This document shows, piece after piece, positions 52,973 to 61,959 of a stretch of 64,000 nucleotides of DNA. The translations under genes and the position numbers were made by a program. The stretch spans positions 56,348 to 120,347 of the forward strand of contig NZ_JOPJ01000008.1 of NCBI RefSeq assembly GCF_002153655.1, written 5' to 3'. Source of the DNA: Acetobacter okinawensis (GTDB lineage Bacteria; Pseudomonadota; Alphaproteobacteria; Acetobacterales; Acetobacteraceae). Within the stretch, counting starts at the first letter, position 1; each line of letters opens with the position of its first letter. The notes beneath the pieces are model-generated. The model ran no database searches. It had not been told where the DNA came from and saw only the letters and a program-made list of their open reading frames with translations.

Positions 52973-54375
52973 AAGTCAAACCTGTCAACCACGCCAAGGC
53001 GGCCGAAGCGTTTATTGAAGATACGGCCCACATGGACTTCCATGACGAGCGGCTGTGGGACCTGCGGCAAAAGCGCGACGACCAGATGCACATTCTGCCC
53101 GAGTGGCAGGAGCTGCGCGCGCGTGCTTCCGCCATCAAGGAGCACACGCTGGCCAACCTGCCCGAATATCTGGAGCAGTTTGAGGCCAATGCCAAAAAGA
53201 ACGGCATCCACGTCCACTGGGCGGCGGATGGTGCGGAACATAACCGCATCGTTGGCGAAATTCTGGAAAAGCACGGCGCCAAATCGCTCATCAAGAGCAA
53301 GTCCATGGTGACCGAAGAATGCTGCATGCGCGAGTATCTGGAACCCCGCGGCGTGGTGGTGACGGAGACCGACCTTGGCGAGCGCATCCAGCAGCTTGAT
53401 AACCAGATGCCCAGCCATATTGTGGTGCCAGCCGTACACAAGCTGATCCCCGATGTGGCCAAGATTTTTGCCGAGCACTACCACACCGACCCCAACGACA
53501 ATAGCGCGCAGTCCCTTGCGTGGCAGCAGCGACTGGCCGCACGCCCGGTCATTCTGTCCGCCGATGCGGGCATGACGGGGGGCAACTTTGTGGTGGCCGA
53601 GACCGGCTCCTTTGTTGTCTGCACCAACGAGGGTAATGCCGACCTGAGTGCTACCGTGCCGGGCCTGCACATTGCCACAATCGGCATTGAGCGGCTGGTG
53701 CCGCGCATGGCGGACATGGGGGTGTTTATCCGCATGCTCTCCCGCTCGGCCCTTGGCTCGCCCATTACGCAGTACACAACGCATTTCCGTGGCCCGCAGA
53801 AGGGGAGCGAAATGCACGTGGTGCTGGTGGATAACGGGCGTTCGCACCGTTTGGGCATGGAGGAGTTCTGGACCTCGCTCAAATGTATCCGCTGTGGCGC
53901 GTGTATGAACACCTGCCCGGTGTACCGTCGCTCTGGCGGGCTGTCCTATGGTGCGGTGTATTCCGGCCCCATTGGTGCAATTATTGACCCCACTTTTAAC
54001 GAGCGCAAATACAGCACGCTGCCCTTTGCCTCGACCATGAACGGGAGCTGCACCAACGTCTGCCCGGTCAAGATCAACATCCACGAGCAGCTTTACAAAT
54101 GGCGCAGGGTTCTGGCCGAACACCACGAACTGCCGTTTGTAAAGCGTGAGGTCATGTATATGGCCGGCAAGCTTATGGGCCAGCCCAGCCTGTACCGTGC
54201 GGCCATTAACGGCACGGAGGTCGCGCTGAGCACCATGCCGCGCTTTGTGCTGTATAACTGGCTTAACCCGTGGGGCAAGCACCGCGAACTGCCACACCCG
54301 GTCAAGCAGACTTTTCATGGCTGGTACAAGCAGAACCGGCTGAAAACCAAAAAGAAGGAAGGGGAAGGCGCATGA
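52969..54375 (+). CDS. lutB: L-lactate oxidation iron-sulfur protein LutB (YkgF)
   Basis: Central subunit of LutABC, 468 residues, with an LUD domain (VTEECCMREYLEPRGVVVTETDLGERI, ADAGMTGGNFVVAETGSFVVCTNEGNADL) and two ferredoxin-like 4Fe-4S motifs, CIRCGACMNTCPVYRR near 305 and SCTNVCPVKI near 363. It overlaps lutA and lutC by four bases each (ATGA), so the three are coupled. Confidence 0.94.
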   Translation: MKVKPVNHAKAAEAFIEDTAHMDFHDERLWDLRQKRDDQMHILPEWQELRARASAIKEHTLANLPEYLEQFEANAKKNGIHVHWAADGAEHNRIVGEILEKHGAKSLIKSKSMVTEECCMREYLEPRGVVVTETDLGERIQQLDNQMPSHIVVPAVHKLIPDVAKIFAEHYHTDPNDNSAQSLAWQQRLAARPVILSADAGMTGGNFVVAETGSFVVCTNEGNADLSATVPGLHIATIGIERLVPRMADMGVFIRMLSRSALGSPITQYTTHFRGPQKGSEMHVVLVDNGRSHRLGMEEFWTSLKCIRCGACMNTCPVYRRSGGLSYGAVYSGPIGAIIDPTFNERKYSTLPFASTMNGSCTNVCPVKINIHEQLYKWRRVLAEHHELPFVKREVMYMAGKLMGQPSLYRAAINGTEVALSTMPRFVLYNWLNPWGKHRELPHPVKQTFHGWYKQNRLKTKKKEGEGA

Positions 54376-54965
54376 GCACCTCGCGCGACGCCATTCTGAC
54401 CCGCCTGCGGGACAACCGGCCAGACCCCAAGGCCCACCCGCTCCCCCCCGTGGCACGGCTTGGGGATATGGACAACGGGCAGGCCCGGTTTGAAAACAGC
54501 CTCCAGCTTCTGGGTGGGCAGGTGCTGGAGCGGCAGGAAGGGGATACACTGGCCACAGCCATTGCCCGCCGCTTCCCCGATTCCAAGATCATCTGCTCCG
54601 CTGTGCCGGACTTTGACGGCACCATCCGCATAGAGGAGCTGGGTACACCACAGCAGGCGGCATCGGTGGATGTGCTGGTGGTGCGCTCCCCCTTTGGTAT
54701 TGCGGAAATGGGGTCCATCTACCTGAGCGAGGCCCAGTTGAAGGACCTGAACTCGGCAGCGCATCTGACCCAGCATATTGTGGTCATTCTCTCGGCCAAG
54801 AACCTGACGGCCAACATGCACACGGCCTATATGGACCGCCCCGAGTTCCATACCGCCAATTACGGTGTGCTCATGAGCGGGCCGTCCGCCACAGCGGATA
54901 TTCAGGGCGTGCTGGTCCGTGGGGCACAGGGTGTGCGCACACTCAGTGTCTGGTGGGAAGACTGA
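54372..54965 (+). CDS. lutC: L-lactate oxidation protein LutC (YkgG)
   Basis: Third LutABC subunit, 197 residues, LUD domain with DVLVVRSPFGIAEMGSIYLSE and the C-terminal TANYGVLMSGPSATADIQGVLVRGAQG pattern. The real start is the ATG at 54372, overlapping the lutB stop; the longer frame from 54270 is an artefact. A bidirectional terminator follows. Confidence 0.92.
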   Translation: MSTSRDAILTRLRDNRPDPKAHPLPPVARLGDMDNGQARFENSLQLLGGQVLERQEGDTLATAIARRFPDSKIICSAVPDFDGTIRIEELGTPQQAASVDVLVVRSPFGIAEMGSIYLSEAQLKDLNSAAHLTQHIVVILSAKNLTANMHTAYMDRPEFHTANYGVLMSGPSATADIQGVLVRGAQGVRTLSVWWED

Positions 54966-55013
54966 ACGCCAGATGACCTGCTCCCACAGGGTAATCCCTG
55001 AGGGCTGGTTATA

Positions 55014-55051
55014 AAAAAAGCCGGACCAGCGTGTGCTGATCCGGCTTTTTT
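55014..55051. terminator. bidirectional terminator between lutC and murA
   Basis: AAAAAAGCCGGACCAGC (55014-55030) pairs with GCTGATCCGGCTTTTTT (55035-55051) over 17 positions with one mismatch and a GTGT loop. A-run and T-run make it work for both converging genes. Confidence 0.92.
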
Positions 55052-55070
55052 ATGTGCAGGGCGGAAGGTT

Positions 55071-56333
55071 TTAGTCCCGCACGCGCTCAATCAGTGCGCC
55101 ACATTTGGCCAGTTTGCGTTCCACGGCCTCGTACCCCCGGTCAAGGTGGTACACGCGGCTCAGAATGGTCTCACCATGGGCGGCGAGCCCTGCGAGAATG
55201 AGCGAGAACGACGCCCGCAGGTCGGTCGCCATGACCGGTGCGCCAGACAGGCTGTGCACCCCACGGATAATGGCAGAAGACCCATGCACGTTAATGCGTG
55301 CGCCCATGCGGTTGAGCTCGGGCACATGCATGAACCGGTTTTCAAAAATGGTTTCGGTAATCATGGACGCGCCCTCAGCGACCGAGAGCAGGGCCATGAA
55401 CTGGGCCTGCATATCGGTCGGGAAGCCGGGGTAAGGCTCGGTCATGATATCGATCCCGCGCAGGGCACCAGTACGGCGCACGCGCATGGTGTCTCCATCC
55501 TGGGTGACTTCAACCCCACATTCTTCCAGCGCGCGCACAACAGCGCCAAGGTGGTCCATCTGCCCGCCGACCAGCCGCAGGTCACCCCCCGTAATGGCGG
55601 CAGCGCAGGCGTAGGTGCCGCATTCAATCCGGTCGGGCATAATGCGGTGCTCGGCCCCGTGCAGGGCCTCCACGCCATCAATCAGAATGGCGGAGCTGCC
55701 CGCGCCGGTAATGCGCGCGCCCATGGCGTTCAGGCAGTTGGCCAGATCCACCATTTCAGGCTCGCGGGCCGCGTTGATGATCTCGGTTTTACCCTGTGCC
55801 AGCGTTGCCGCCATCATCAGGTTTTCGGTCGCTCCAACGGAGGCGAAGGGCAGAATGATCCGCTCCCCCTTAAGCCCCTTGGGCGCGCGGGCGTTGATGT
55901 AGCCGTTCTCCAGCGTAATCTCGGCCCCCAGTGTTTCCAGCCCCTTCAGGTGCAGGTCCACAGGCCGGGTGCCAATGGCGCACCCACCGGGGAGAGACAC
56001 GCGTGCCTCCCGGCAGCGGGCCAGCAGGGGGCCCAGTACCAGAATGGAGGCCCGCATCTTGGAGACAATGTCATACGGGGCTTCGGTGTTGGTGATCTCT
56101 CCCCCGACCGACAGCGTGGTGCCATCGCCCGCCACGTCCTGCACATCCAGCCCGTGCTGCTCCAGCAGGGCGCGCATGGTGGCAATGTCGGCAATATGGG
56201 GCACATTGCTCAGCACAAGCTGCTCAGAGGTCAGAAGCCCTGCAACCAGCAGCTTGAGCCCTGCGTTCTTGGCCCCGCCAATGGTAATTTCTCCATGCAG
56301 GGGGCGCCCCCCGCGAATGACAAAATGGTCCAT
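55071..56333 (-). CDS. murA: UDP-N-acetylglucosamine 1-carboxyvinyltransferase
   Basis: First committed step of peptidoglycan synthesis: adds enolpyruvate from PEP to UDP-GlcNAc. The 420-residue EPT fold shows GGAKNAGLK with K22, and the catalytic Cys C118 in [13 protein letters not shown]; this Cys is the fosfomycin target, so the enzyme should be sensitive. It starts five bases after the dcd stop, in the same transcript. Confidence 0.97.
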   Translation of the reverse strand: MDHFVIRGGRPLHGEITIGGAKNAGLKLLVAGLLTSEQLVLSNVPHIADIATMRALLEQHGLDVQDVAGDGTTLSVGGEITNTEAPYDIVSKMRASILVLGPLLARCREARVSLPGGCAIGTRPVDLHLKGLETLGAEITLENGYINARAPKGLKGERIILPFASVGATENLMMAATLAQGKTEIINAAREPEMVDLANCLNAMGARITGAGSSAILIDGVEALHGAEHRIMPDRIECGTYACAAAITGGDLRLVGGQMDHLGAVVRALEECGVEVTQDGDTMRVRRTGALRGIDIMTEPYPGFPTDMQAQFMALLSVAEGASMITETIFENRFMHVPELNRMGARINVHGSSAIIRGVHSLSGAPVMATDLRASFSLILAGLAAHGETILSRVYHLDRGYEAVERKLAKCGALIERVRD

Positions 56334-56338
56334 GTGCC

Positions 56339-56893
56339 TTACATCCGTGGCGTGGCAACGCCACGCTGGCCCATGTATTTGCCGGCACGGTCAGCGTAGC
56401 TGACCTCACACGGGGAATCGCCTTTGAAGAACAGGAACTGGCAGATACCCTCGTTGGCGTAAATGCGCGCAGGCAGGGGCGTTGTGTTGCTGATCTCGAT
56501 CGTGACCTGCCCTTCCCATTCGGGTTCAAGCGGGGTGACGTTTACAATAATGCCGCACCGCGCATAGGTGGACTTGCCAAGGCAGACCACCAGCACATCA
56601 CGCGGAATACGGAAGTATTCAATGGTGTGGGCCAGCACAAAGCTGTTGGGCGGAATAATGCATTCATCCGCCTTGCGGGACACAAAACCCTCGGGGCTGA
56701 AGTTCTTGGGGTCCACAATGGCGTTGTTCACATCCGTAAAAATACGGAAATCATCTGCCACCCGGGCGTCATACCCGTAGGAGGACAGACCGTAGGAAAT
56801 AACGCCTTCGCGCCGCTGGTTCTCCACAAACGGTTCGATCATGCCGTGATCGTTCGCCATCTGGCGGATCCATGTATCGGGCATCACGGGCAT
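56339..56893 (-). CDS. dcd: dCTP deaminase
   Basis: Makes dUTP from dCTP for dTMP synthesis, 184 residues (E. coli 193). The [13 protein letters not shown] start, [18 protein letters not shown], and the active-site [58 protein letters not shown] blocks are all present, including the catalytic Glu in EWEG. GGAGAG precedes the ATG at 56893. It overlaps a small upstream gene by ten bases. Confidence 0.96.
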   Translation of the reverse strand: MPVMPDTWIRQMANDHGMIEPFVENQRREGVISYGLSSYGYDARVADDFRIFTDVNNAIVDPKNFSPEGFVSRKADECIIPPNSFVLAHTIEYFRIPRDVLVVCLGKSTYARCGIIVNVTPLEPEWEGQVTIEISNTTPLPARIYANEGICQFLFFKGDSPCEVSYADRAGKYMGQRGVATPRM

Positions 56894-57105
56894 GTCTTGC
56901 TCTCTCCATTACCGGGTGTGTGTGTGGTGGTGGCGGGTTTGTCCTCCGCCGTGTGGTCCTGTCTGGTGCGGGCCTGATCCTTGCGGCGGCGCAGGTTGGC
57001 GCGCAGGGCCGCAGCCTGCCGGGCAAGGCGTTCGGTGCGGGCCGCTTCCGCTCTGGCGGAAAGGGTCTGTCCGGGGGAGGGGGTGTTGTCGGGCGTGTCA
57101 GTCAT
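56884..57105 (-). CDS. small basic hypothetical protein upstream of dcd
   Basis: A 73-residue frame whose middle is a charged Ala/Arg-rich helix ([26 protein letters not shown]) between disordered ends. It overlaps dcd by ten bases, the kind of packing seen in real operons, and small coiled proteins of this composition sit upstream of dcd in related genomes as far as I recall. It could also be a chance frame in GC-rich DNA. Confidence 0.45.
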   Translation of the reverse strand: MTDTPDNTPSPGQTLSARAEAARTERLARQAAALRANLRRRKDQARTRQDHTAEDKPATTTHTPGNGESKTCP

Positions 57106-57181
57106 GCCAGATGCAGCAAGGCCAGTCGCGTGCAGGTTGAACGTTCGCCTTGTTGACTAGCAGAGCTACCACCCCATGCCT

Positions 57182-57206
57182 AGGGCCTGCCACGGGGGCA
57201 GGCCCT
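57182..57206 (-). terminator. hairpin after oprB without a T-run
   Basis: AGGGCCTGCC (57182-57191) and GGCAGGCCCT (57197-57206) form a perfect 10-bp stem with a five-base loop, 54 bases past the oprB stop. It may end or stabilise the oprB mRNA, but no U-tract follows in either direction. Confidence 0.4.
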
Positions 57207-57260
57207 GTTCATGCTGTTTTGTGGGGCGGGGGCCAAAGCAGGGGCTTGCCCGCAGGGTGT

Positions 57261-59024
57261 TTACAGGTTGGCAATAACCTTAAGGCCGATCAGTGCCGCA
57301 TCGGGGATGTGGTGCGTCTCACCGGGGTGGATCAGGTACTGGAACTCGGGCTGGACCAGCACGCCGTGGGTTGCATCAATCCCGTAGTAGGCCTCGATCA
57401 GCTCGGAATCGTTCTGGATTCCGCGAATGGTCGAGCCCAGCGAGTACCCGCCGTCCACGGCCAGAATTTCGCTCTCGCGGCGGCGGCGGCTGACTTTGTA
57501 CCAGGAGTACAGCACGCCAAACCGGTCGGTCAGACGCCCCGGAATCAGCCCCACAAACGACAGGCCCCCATAAGCCTGATCAGATATATTGACCACGCGT
57601 GGGGTGGCATGCACGTAGCCTGCCATCAGGTAGCCACCGGCCATCTGGTTACGTCCGCCAAGGCGGTAGACCATCTGGTCTGCCTCCAGCCACATGGCGT
57701 CGGATGGCGCGGAGCGTGTACCCGGCAGCGTGTTGGCCACGCGGCTGGGCAGGACCGAGCCAATCTTGTCCGCATAACGGGTTGTATCGTGCTCATACCC
57801 GATCACGTAGTGGCCGGGCAGGCGGTTGCGGGTCAGGAACGGCGCCCACGTGAACTCGATTGGCAGGGAGAGACCCGTAGCGTCCTCCGACCCCCATGAC
57901 CAGCCAGAGGGGTTCTGCGTCAGGGTGCTGACGGAGTATGCACCCACCTGTATGGCCGTGTCCCGCGTGGGGCGGAAGCGTGCGCGCGCGCCCCATGTGG
58001 CCTTGGGGTACACGCTCATGCCCGGCAACTGCTTGATGGCCACAGGGGCGGAGCAGGTGACCATGAACGAACACAGCAGCGGAGATGTGGCAAACACATG
58101 GGTCAGGGACATACGGCCAAAAATGATGTCCAGCTTGTTGTTGAGCATCTTCTTTTCGGCGTACATGTCCACCAGATGGGCCGCCACGTTGCCAGAGAGC
58201 GTGTACACCTCCTGCAGGGCCACGTAGTATTCGCCCGCGCGCACGTTCTGCGCCGCACGGCCTGCACGTTCCATCACCAGCCCATGCACAGACCAGCCGT
58301 TGAGTGCCGGGTTCATGCGGCCCAGATCAAACGTGGTCTGCAAGGTCAGCTCATGCACGTAGCTGATGCCCTTCTGGTCATGCAGACCCCCTGCGGCCAG
58401 CCCCATGGCCTCTCCCTTGTAGGAGAATGAGAACGAAAAGCCCTTGTCCCGCAGCCGGTCGCGGAATGGCATCAACTGCGGAATAAGGTGCCCTGTGCCT
58501 GCGGTGGGCACGTAGTAGGGGTCTGGCAGGTCATAGTCGCGCTGGGCGTCTATGCTTGCGGGCAGCAGGGCGGATGGCCCTTCGGCATTGCTCAGGGCGT
58601 CCAGTTCAATCTGGTGCAGGGAGTGGGGTGTGTCTGACGGCATGATCGGCATGACGCTCAGCGGCGCCAGACCGGGGGACGGCAGAATGGGCACCCCGCT
58701 GGGCGGGATGGGCGTATTGGGCGGGCGGCGGATTGCGCTCAGGTCCGGGCCCATGGTCTCTGCATCCAGCGGGCGCAGGGACTGCGTGGGCAGGGCATGG
58801 ACCTTGCTGCCGGGGTTGATGATCGTGTCCGAGATGGGGGCCACACTGGGCTGCGCCGTCAGGGCGGAGGCATGGGTGGTCTGCGCACGGGCCACGCCCG
58901 TCGCAAAAGGCGCGTGCCAGACGGAGGCCAGCGCAAGGGCTGCGGCAGTGGTGGTGCGGGGGGCAAAGACGCACGGCATGCGTGTGGGCGTGCCGTGGGG
59001 CTGGGGGCGGTGTATTTTTGGCAT
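57261..59024 (-). CDS. oprB: carbohydrate-selective porin OprB family
   Basis: Outer-membrane sugar porin, 587 residues: signal peptide (hydrophobic part AAALALASVWHAPFATGVARAQ), a Pro-rich periplasmic-side region to about residue 170, then the OprB barrel (FSFSYKGEAMGLAAGGLHDQKGISYVHELTLQTTFDLGR). Acetic acid bacteria use OprB porins to bring sugars and alcohols to periplasmic dehydrogenases. The Pro-rich N-terminal region is longer than in Pseudomonas OprB. AGGAAG precedes the ATG at 59024. Confidence 0.9.
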   Translation of the reverse strand: MPKIHRPQPHGTPTRMPCVFAPRTTTAAALALASVWHAPFATGVARAQTTHASALTAQPSVAPISDTIINPGSKVHALPTQSLRPLDAETMGPDLSAIRRPPNTPIPPSGVPILPSPGLAPLSVMPIMPSDTPHSLHQIELDALSNAEGPSALLPASIDAQRDYDLPDPYYVPTAGTGHLIPQLMPFRDRLRDKGFSFSFSYKGEAMGLAAGGLHDQKGISYVHELTLQTTFDLGRMNPALNGWSVHGLVMERAGRAAQNVRAGEYYVALQEVYTLSGNVAAHLVDMYAEKKMLNNKLDIIFGRMSLTHVFATSPLLCSFMVTCSAPVAIKQLPGMSVYPKATWGARARFRPTRDTAIQVGAYSVSTLTQNPSGWSWGSEDATGLSLPIEFTWAPFLTRNRLPGHYVIGYEHDTTRYADKIGSVLPSRVANTLPGTRSAPSDAMWLEADQMVYRLGGRNQMAGGYLMAGYVHATPRVVNISDQAYGGLSFVGLIPGRLTDRFGVLYSWYKVSRRRRESEILAVDGGYSLGSTIRGIQNDSELIEAYYGIDATHGVLVQPEFQYLIHPGETHHIPDAALIGLKVIANL

Positions 59025-59408
59025 TGTTATTCCGCTTCCTCTCGCTCTTGCTGGAGGGAGTTGTCCTGTGCGTGCAGAATGCTGGGGAGGAGCCTCCCCC
59101 TTGGGGCTGGTATTCAGGCCGCCTGAGCGGTGCTGACAGCTTTGCAGGGATAGGCACTGCGACCGTGCACGTAAGGCAGGGCGGCAGAGGGACGGAGGCG
59201 GAAGTACCTGTGTGCAGGATGTGCGACCATGGGACAGACCGTTATTGTTTTTGTTGTTGTCGGTTTGCCATCAGGAGCATGAAGAGAAATATCCGGTCAA
59301 GAGGGTTTGGGTAATAATATTACCTAAAACCCCCATAGATCGGTTTTTTAGGAAAAACTGAGTGCAAATTTTTGTTATAACGATAAATTTGCAACATACG
59401 CGTGGCAG
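59025..59408. promoter_or_regulatory. 384-base region between oprB and hpnK with two strong palindromes
   Basis: Contains the oprB promoter region and the end of the hopanoid row. A compound hairpin spans 59303-59332: GGTAAT (59310-59315)/ATTACC (59319-59324), extended by GGGTTT/AAACCC. A second perfect 8-bp hairpin, GCAAATTT (59364-59371)/AAATTTGC (59385-59392), encloses the palindrome GTTATAAC. In the hpnK direction they could act as 3' structures; in the oprB direction as operators. No ORF is credible here. Confidence 0.5.
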
Positions 59409-60263
59409 CTATGCGCCCCGTGCTATGTCCTGCCAGCCGCATAGCTGCGCGCCCGCGTGCTCCAGCCCTTTGCGAAAACCGGCCGAGCATAACGCCTGAA
59501 ATTCGGCCTCGTGCTCATAGGTTGGCATCAGCTCTTCCAGCATGGCGTTCTTGTGGGTGGCGGGGTGGAAGTAGATCTCGGACACGCCATCGGGCAGGTG
59601 GGCGGCAAGGGCTGCTATGCGCTCGGTGGTCATGTGTCCGCTCCATGCCAGTCCAAAGCACCAGTCATTGGTCGCCATGCCCGCCGCATGGGCCTGATGG
59701 CGCAGTATGGCGGTCCAGTGGCGCAGGGCGGCATCTCCGAGTGTGTCGGTATAGGTGCCTGCGGCATACAGGGGTTTGGGGGGTTCTAGCGGCACACGCA
59801 CGGCATTGAGCCCGTAGCCCTTGCCAATGCCGATCATCATTTTGCCCACGGTGGGGTGGAGGTGCATGTGCTTGTGGGCGTTGGCATGGTCAAGTGCCAG
59901 CCCCGTGCGGCTGAAGGCCTCAAACTGGGCGGTAATTTCCGCCTCCAGCTCGCGTCGTCCTTCGGGGCGGAAAAAATAGTCCACCCCAAGCCCAAGCTGG
60001 GAGGAGGAGAACCAGCCATTGTCCCGCGTAATCAGCGGCAGGCGGGTATGGGGCAGCACCGATGGTCCTTCAATCACCACCAGATGCAGGCCAACATTCA
60101 AGGAGGGCAGGCGTTTGGCCCGTTCCACCGCATCCTGTGCTGCGGGGCCGGAGACCATAAGACTGGCGGTTGAGAGCACGCCGTTAACATGGGCCTGTTC
60201 AATGGCCTCGTTCACTTCAACCGACATGCCGAAATCATCGGCAGAAATAATGGCGCGTTTCAT
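59409..60263 (-). CDS. hpnK: hopanoid deacetylase HpnK (YdjC/ChbG family)
   Basis: Deacetylase of 284 residues that removes the acetyl group from N-acetylglucosaminyl bacteriohopanetetrol made by HpnI, giving BHT-glucosamine. The YdjC fold is marked by ISADDFGMSVEVNEAI at residues 5-20 (metal Asp) and ANAHKHMHLHPTVG near 125-140 (metal His). It is the last gene of the hopanoid row, 122 bases after hpnJ. Confidence 0.93.
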   Translation of the reverse strand: MKRAIISADDFGMSVEVNEAIEQAHVNGVLSTASLMVSGPAAQDAVERAKRLPSLNVGLHLVVIEGPSVLPHTRLPLITRDNGWFSSSQLGLGVDYFFRPEGRRELEAEITAQFEAFSRTGLALDHANAHKHMHLHPTVGKMMIGIGKGYGLNAVRVPLEPPKPLYAAGTYTDTLGDAALRHWTAILRHQAHAAGMATNDWCFGLAWSGHMTTERIAALAAHLPDGVSEIYFHPATHKNAMLEELMPTYEHEAEFQALCSAGFRKGLEHAGAQLCGWQDIARGA

Positions 60264-60385
60264 GGTTCTGGCAGCCCTTTGTAACCTTTGCCTGTGTCTA
60301 ACACCGGCGGGTGGGGGCTGTCATGGCTGTTCTGGGTGGGGGACTTATGCGCCGCCCCCCACCCAGAGCCGTAAGTTATGTCAGA

Positions 60386-61813
60386 TCAGGCAGCCTTGCG
60401 GCCTTTAAGGAACTGGAAGAACTCCACACCCTCGCGCAGGCGGCGCTTCATCATCTGGGGGGAGCGCACCATTTCACCTACGATGGAGGCAATCTTGGGC
60501 GCGCGGAAGTAGAACTTCTTGTAGAATTCTTCCACGCTGTTGAAGATTTCGGTGTGCGACAGGTGGGGGTAGTGCAGCGGAGCAATCTGCACGCCGTTGT
60601 CGTCGAGCAGTTCTGCGTTGCTTTCGTCCAGCCAGCCGTTTTCCGTGGCTTCCTTGAACAGGGCCGTGCCGGGGTAAGGGGCAGCAAGGGAAACCTGCAA
60701 CGTGTGCGGGTTGATTTCCTGCGCGAAGCGAATGGTCTCCTGAATGGTTTCCTTCGTTTCGCCCGGCAGACCCAGAATGAAGGTGCCGTGGATTTTAATC
60801 CCCAGCTCATGGCAGTTCTTGGTGAACTCGCGCGCAACTTCAACGCGCATGCCTTTTTTGATGTTGTGCAGGATCTGCTGGTTCCCGCTTTCGTAGCCGA
60901 CCAGCAGCAGGCGCAGGCCGTTGTCACGCAGGACCTTGAGCGTGTCATACGGCACGTTGGCCTTGGCGTTACACGACCAGGTTACGCCCAGCTTGCCCAG
61001 TTCACGCGCAATGGCTTCGGCACGGGGCAGGTCATCGGTAAAGGTGTCATCATCAAAGAAGAACTCCTTCACCTGCGGGAAGTACTGCATGGCCAGACGG
61101 ATTTCCGCCGCCACATGCTGCGGGCTGCGGGTGCGGTAGCGGTGGCCCCCCACGGTCTGCGGCCACAGGCAGAACGTGCAGCGCGATTTGCAGCCACGGC
61201 CTGTGTAAATGGACAGGTAGGGGTGCATAAGGTAGCCGATGAAGTAGTCTTCAATCCGCAGGTCGCGCTTGTACACTTCGGTCACGAAGGGCAGGGAATC
61301 CATGTCCTCGATCATGGCGCGGTCACGGTTGGCAATGATCTGGCCATCCTTGTTGCGCCACGTAATGCCGTCCACGTCCTTGAAGTCCATGCCATCGGCA
61401 ATGTCCTTGATCGTGTAATCAAATTCATTGCGGGCAACAAAGTCGATCGGCGCACCCTTGAGCAGGCTTTCCTCGGGCTGCACGGCAACCTTGGCGCCAA
61501 CCATGCCAATCTTCAGGTTCGGGTTCACGTCTTTGAGCATCTGGGCCACCTGCACGTCCTTGGCAAAGGACGGGGTGGAGGTGTGCAGCACCACCAGATC
61601 GCGGTTTTTCACGTCTTCAAGAATGGGCTCCATGCCCATGTTGGCGGGGGGGGCGTCAATCAGGCGGCTGCCGGGAACCAGAGCCGCAGGTTGGGCCAGC
61701 CATGTCGGATACCAGAAAGATTTGATTTCACGGCGTGCCTGATAGCGCGAGCCTGCGCCGCCATCAAAACCATCAAAAGTTGGCGGCTGAAGAAAAAGGG
61801 TTCTCATCGTCAT
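60386..61813 (-). CDS. hpnJ: hopanoid radical SAM protein HpnJ (BHT cyclitol-ether synthase)
   Basis: Radical S-adenosylmethionine enzyme of 475 residues with the CKSRCTFCLWPQ cluster motif (CxxxCxxC) near residue 210, an N-terminal cobalamin-binding-like region, and the downstream FFFDDDTFTDDLPRAEAIARELGKLG barrel segment. HpnJ acts after HpnK and makes the cyclitol-ether head group of bacteriohopanetetrol, a lipid typical of acetic acid bacteria. AGGATA precedes the ATG at 61813. Confidence 0.95.
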   Translation of the reverse strand: MTMRTLFLQPPTFDGFDGGAGSRYQARREIKSFWYPTWLAQPAALVPGSRLIDAPPANMGMEPILEDVKNRDLVVLHTSTPSFAKDVQVAQMLKDVNPNLKIGMVGAKVAVQPEESLLKGAPIDFVARNEFDYTIKDIADGMDFKDVDGITWRNKDGQIIANRDRAMIEDMDSLPFVTEVYKRDLRIEDYFIGYLMHPYLSIYTGRGCKSRCTFCLWPQTVGGHRYRTRSPQHVAAEIRLAMQYFPQVKEFFFDDDTFTDDLPRAEAIARELGKLGVTWSCNAKANVPYDTLKVLRDNGLRLLLVGYESGNQQILHNIKKGMRVEVAREFTKNCHELGIKIHGTFILGLPGETKETIQETIRFAQEINPHTLQVSLAAPYPGTALFKEATENGWLDESNAELLDDNGVQIAPLHYPHLSHTEIFNSVEEFYKKFYFRAPKIASIVGEMVRSPQMMKRRLREGVEFFQFLKGRKAA

Positions 61814-61959
61814 CGGTTTCTATCCTGACAAGGGCGTAAAACGGTGGGGTCCAACAGTAAGCGCGGACATGAATGCTGGCGCAGGGACTTCACGTGTCTG
61901 CTTTGGTTTAGGCAATTACTCTGGCGCATATGTGTAAGGCAAGCTTTTGCATGCGCAGG

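Noticed and set aside
57125..57206. tRNA-like look on the minus strand (GGTAGCTCTGCTAGTC near a TTCAA stretch)
   Set aside because: No consistent acceptor stem, anticodon arm or T-loop GTTCRANYC can be folded at proper spacing.
43523..59382. GTTATAAC palindrome seen at about 43523, 46223 and 59374 as a possible shared operator
   Set aside because: At 43523 it serves as a plausible -10 box and the flanks are unrelated among the three sites. An AT-rich octamer at three places is not convincing as a regulon.
60311..61828. 505-codon plus-strand frame opposite hpnJ
   Set aside because: Fully antisense to a gene with strong family motifs; no independent evidence.
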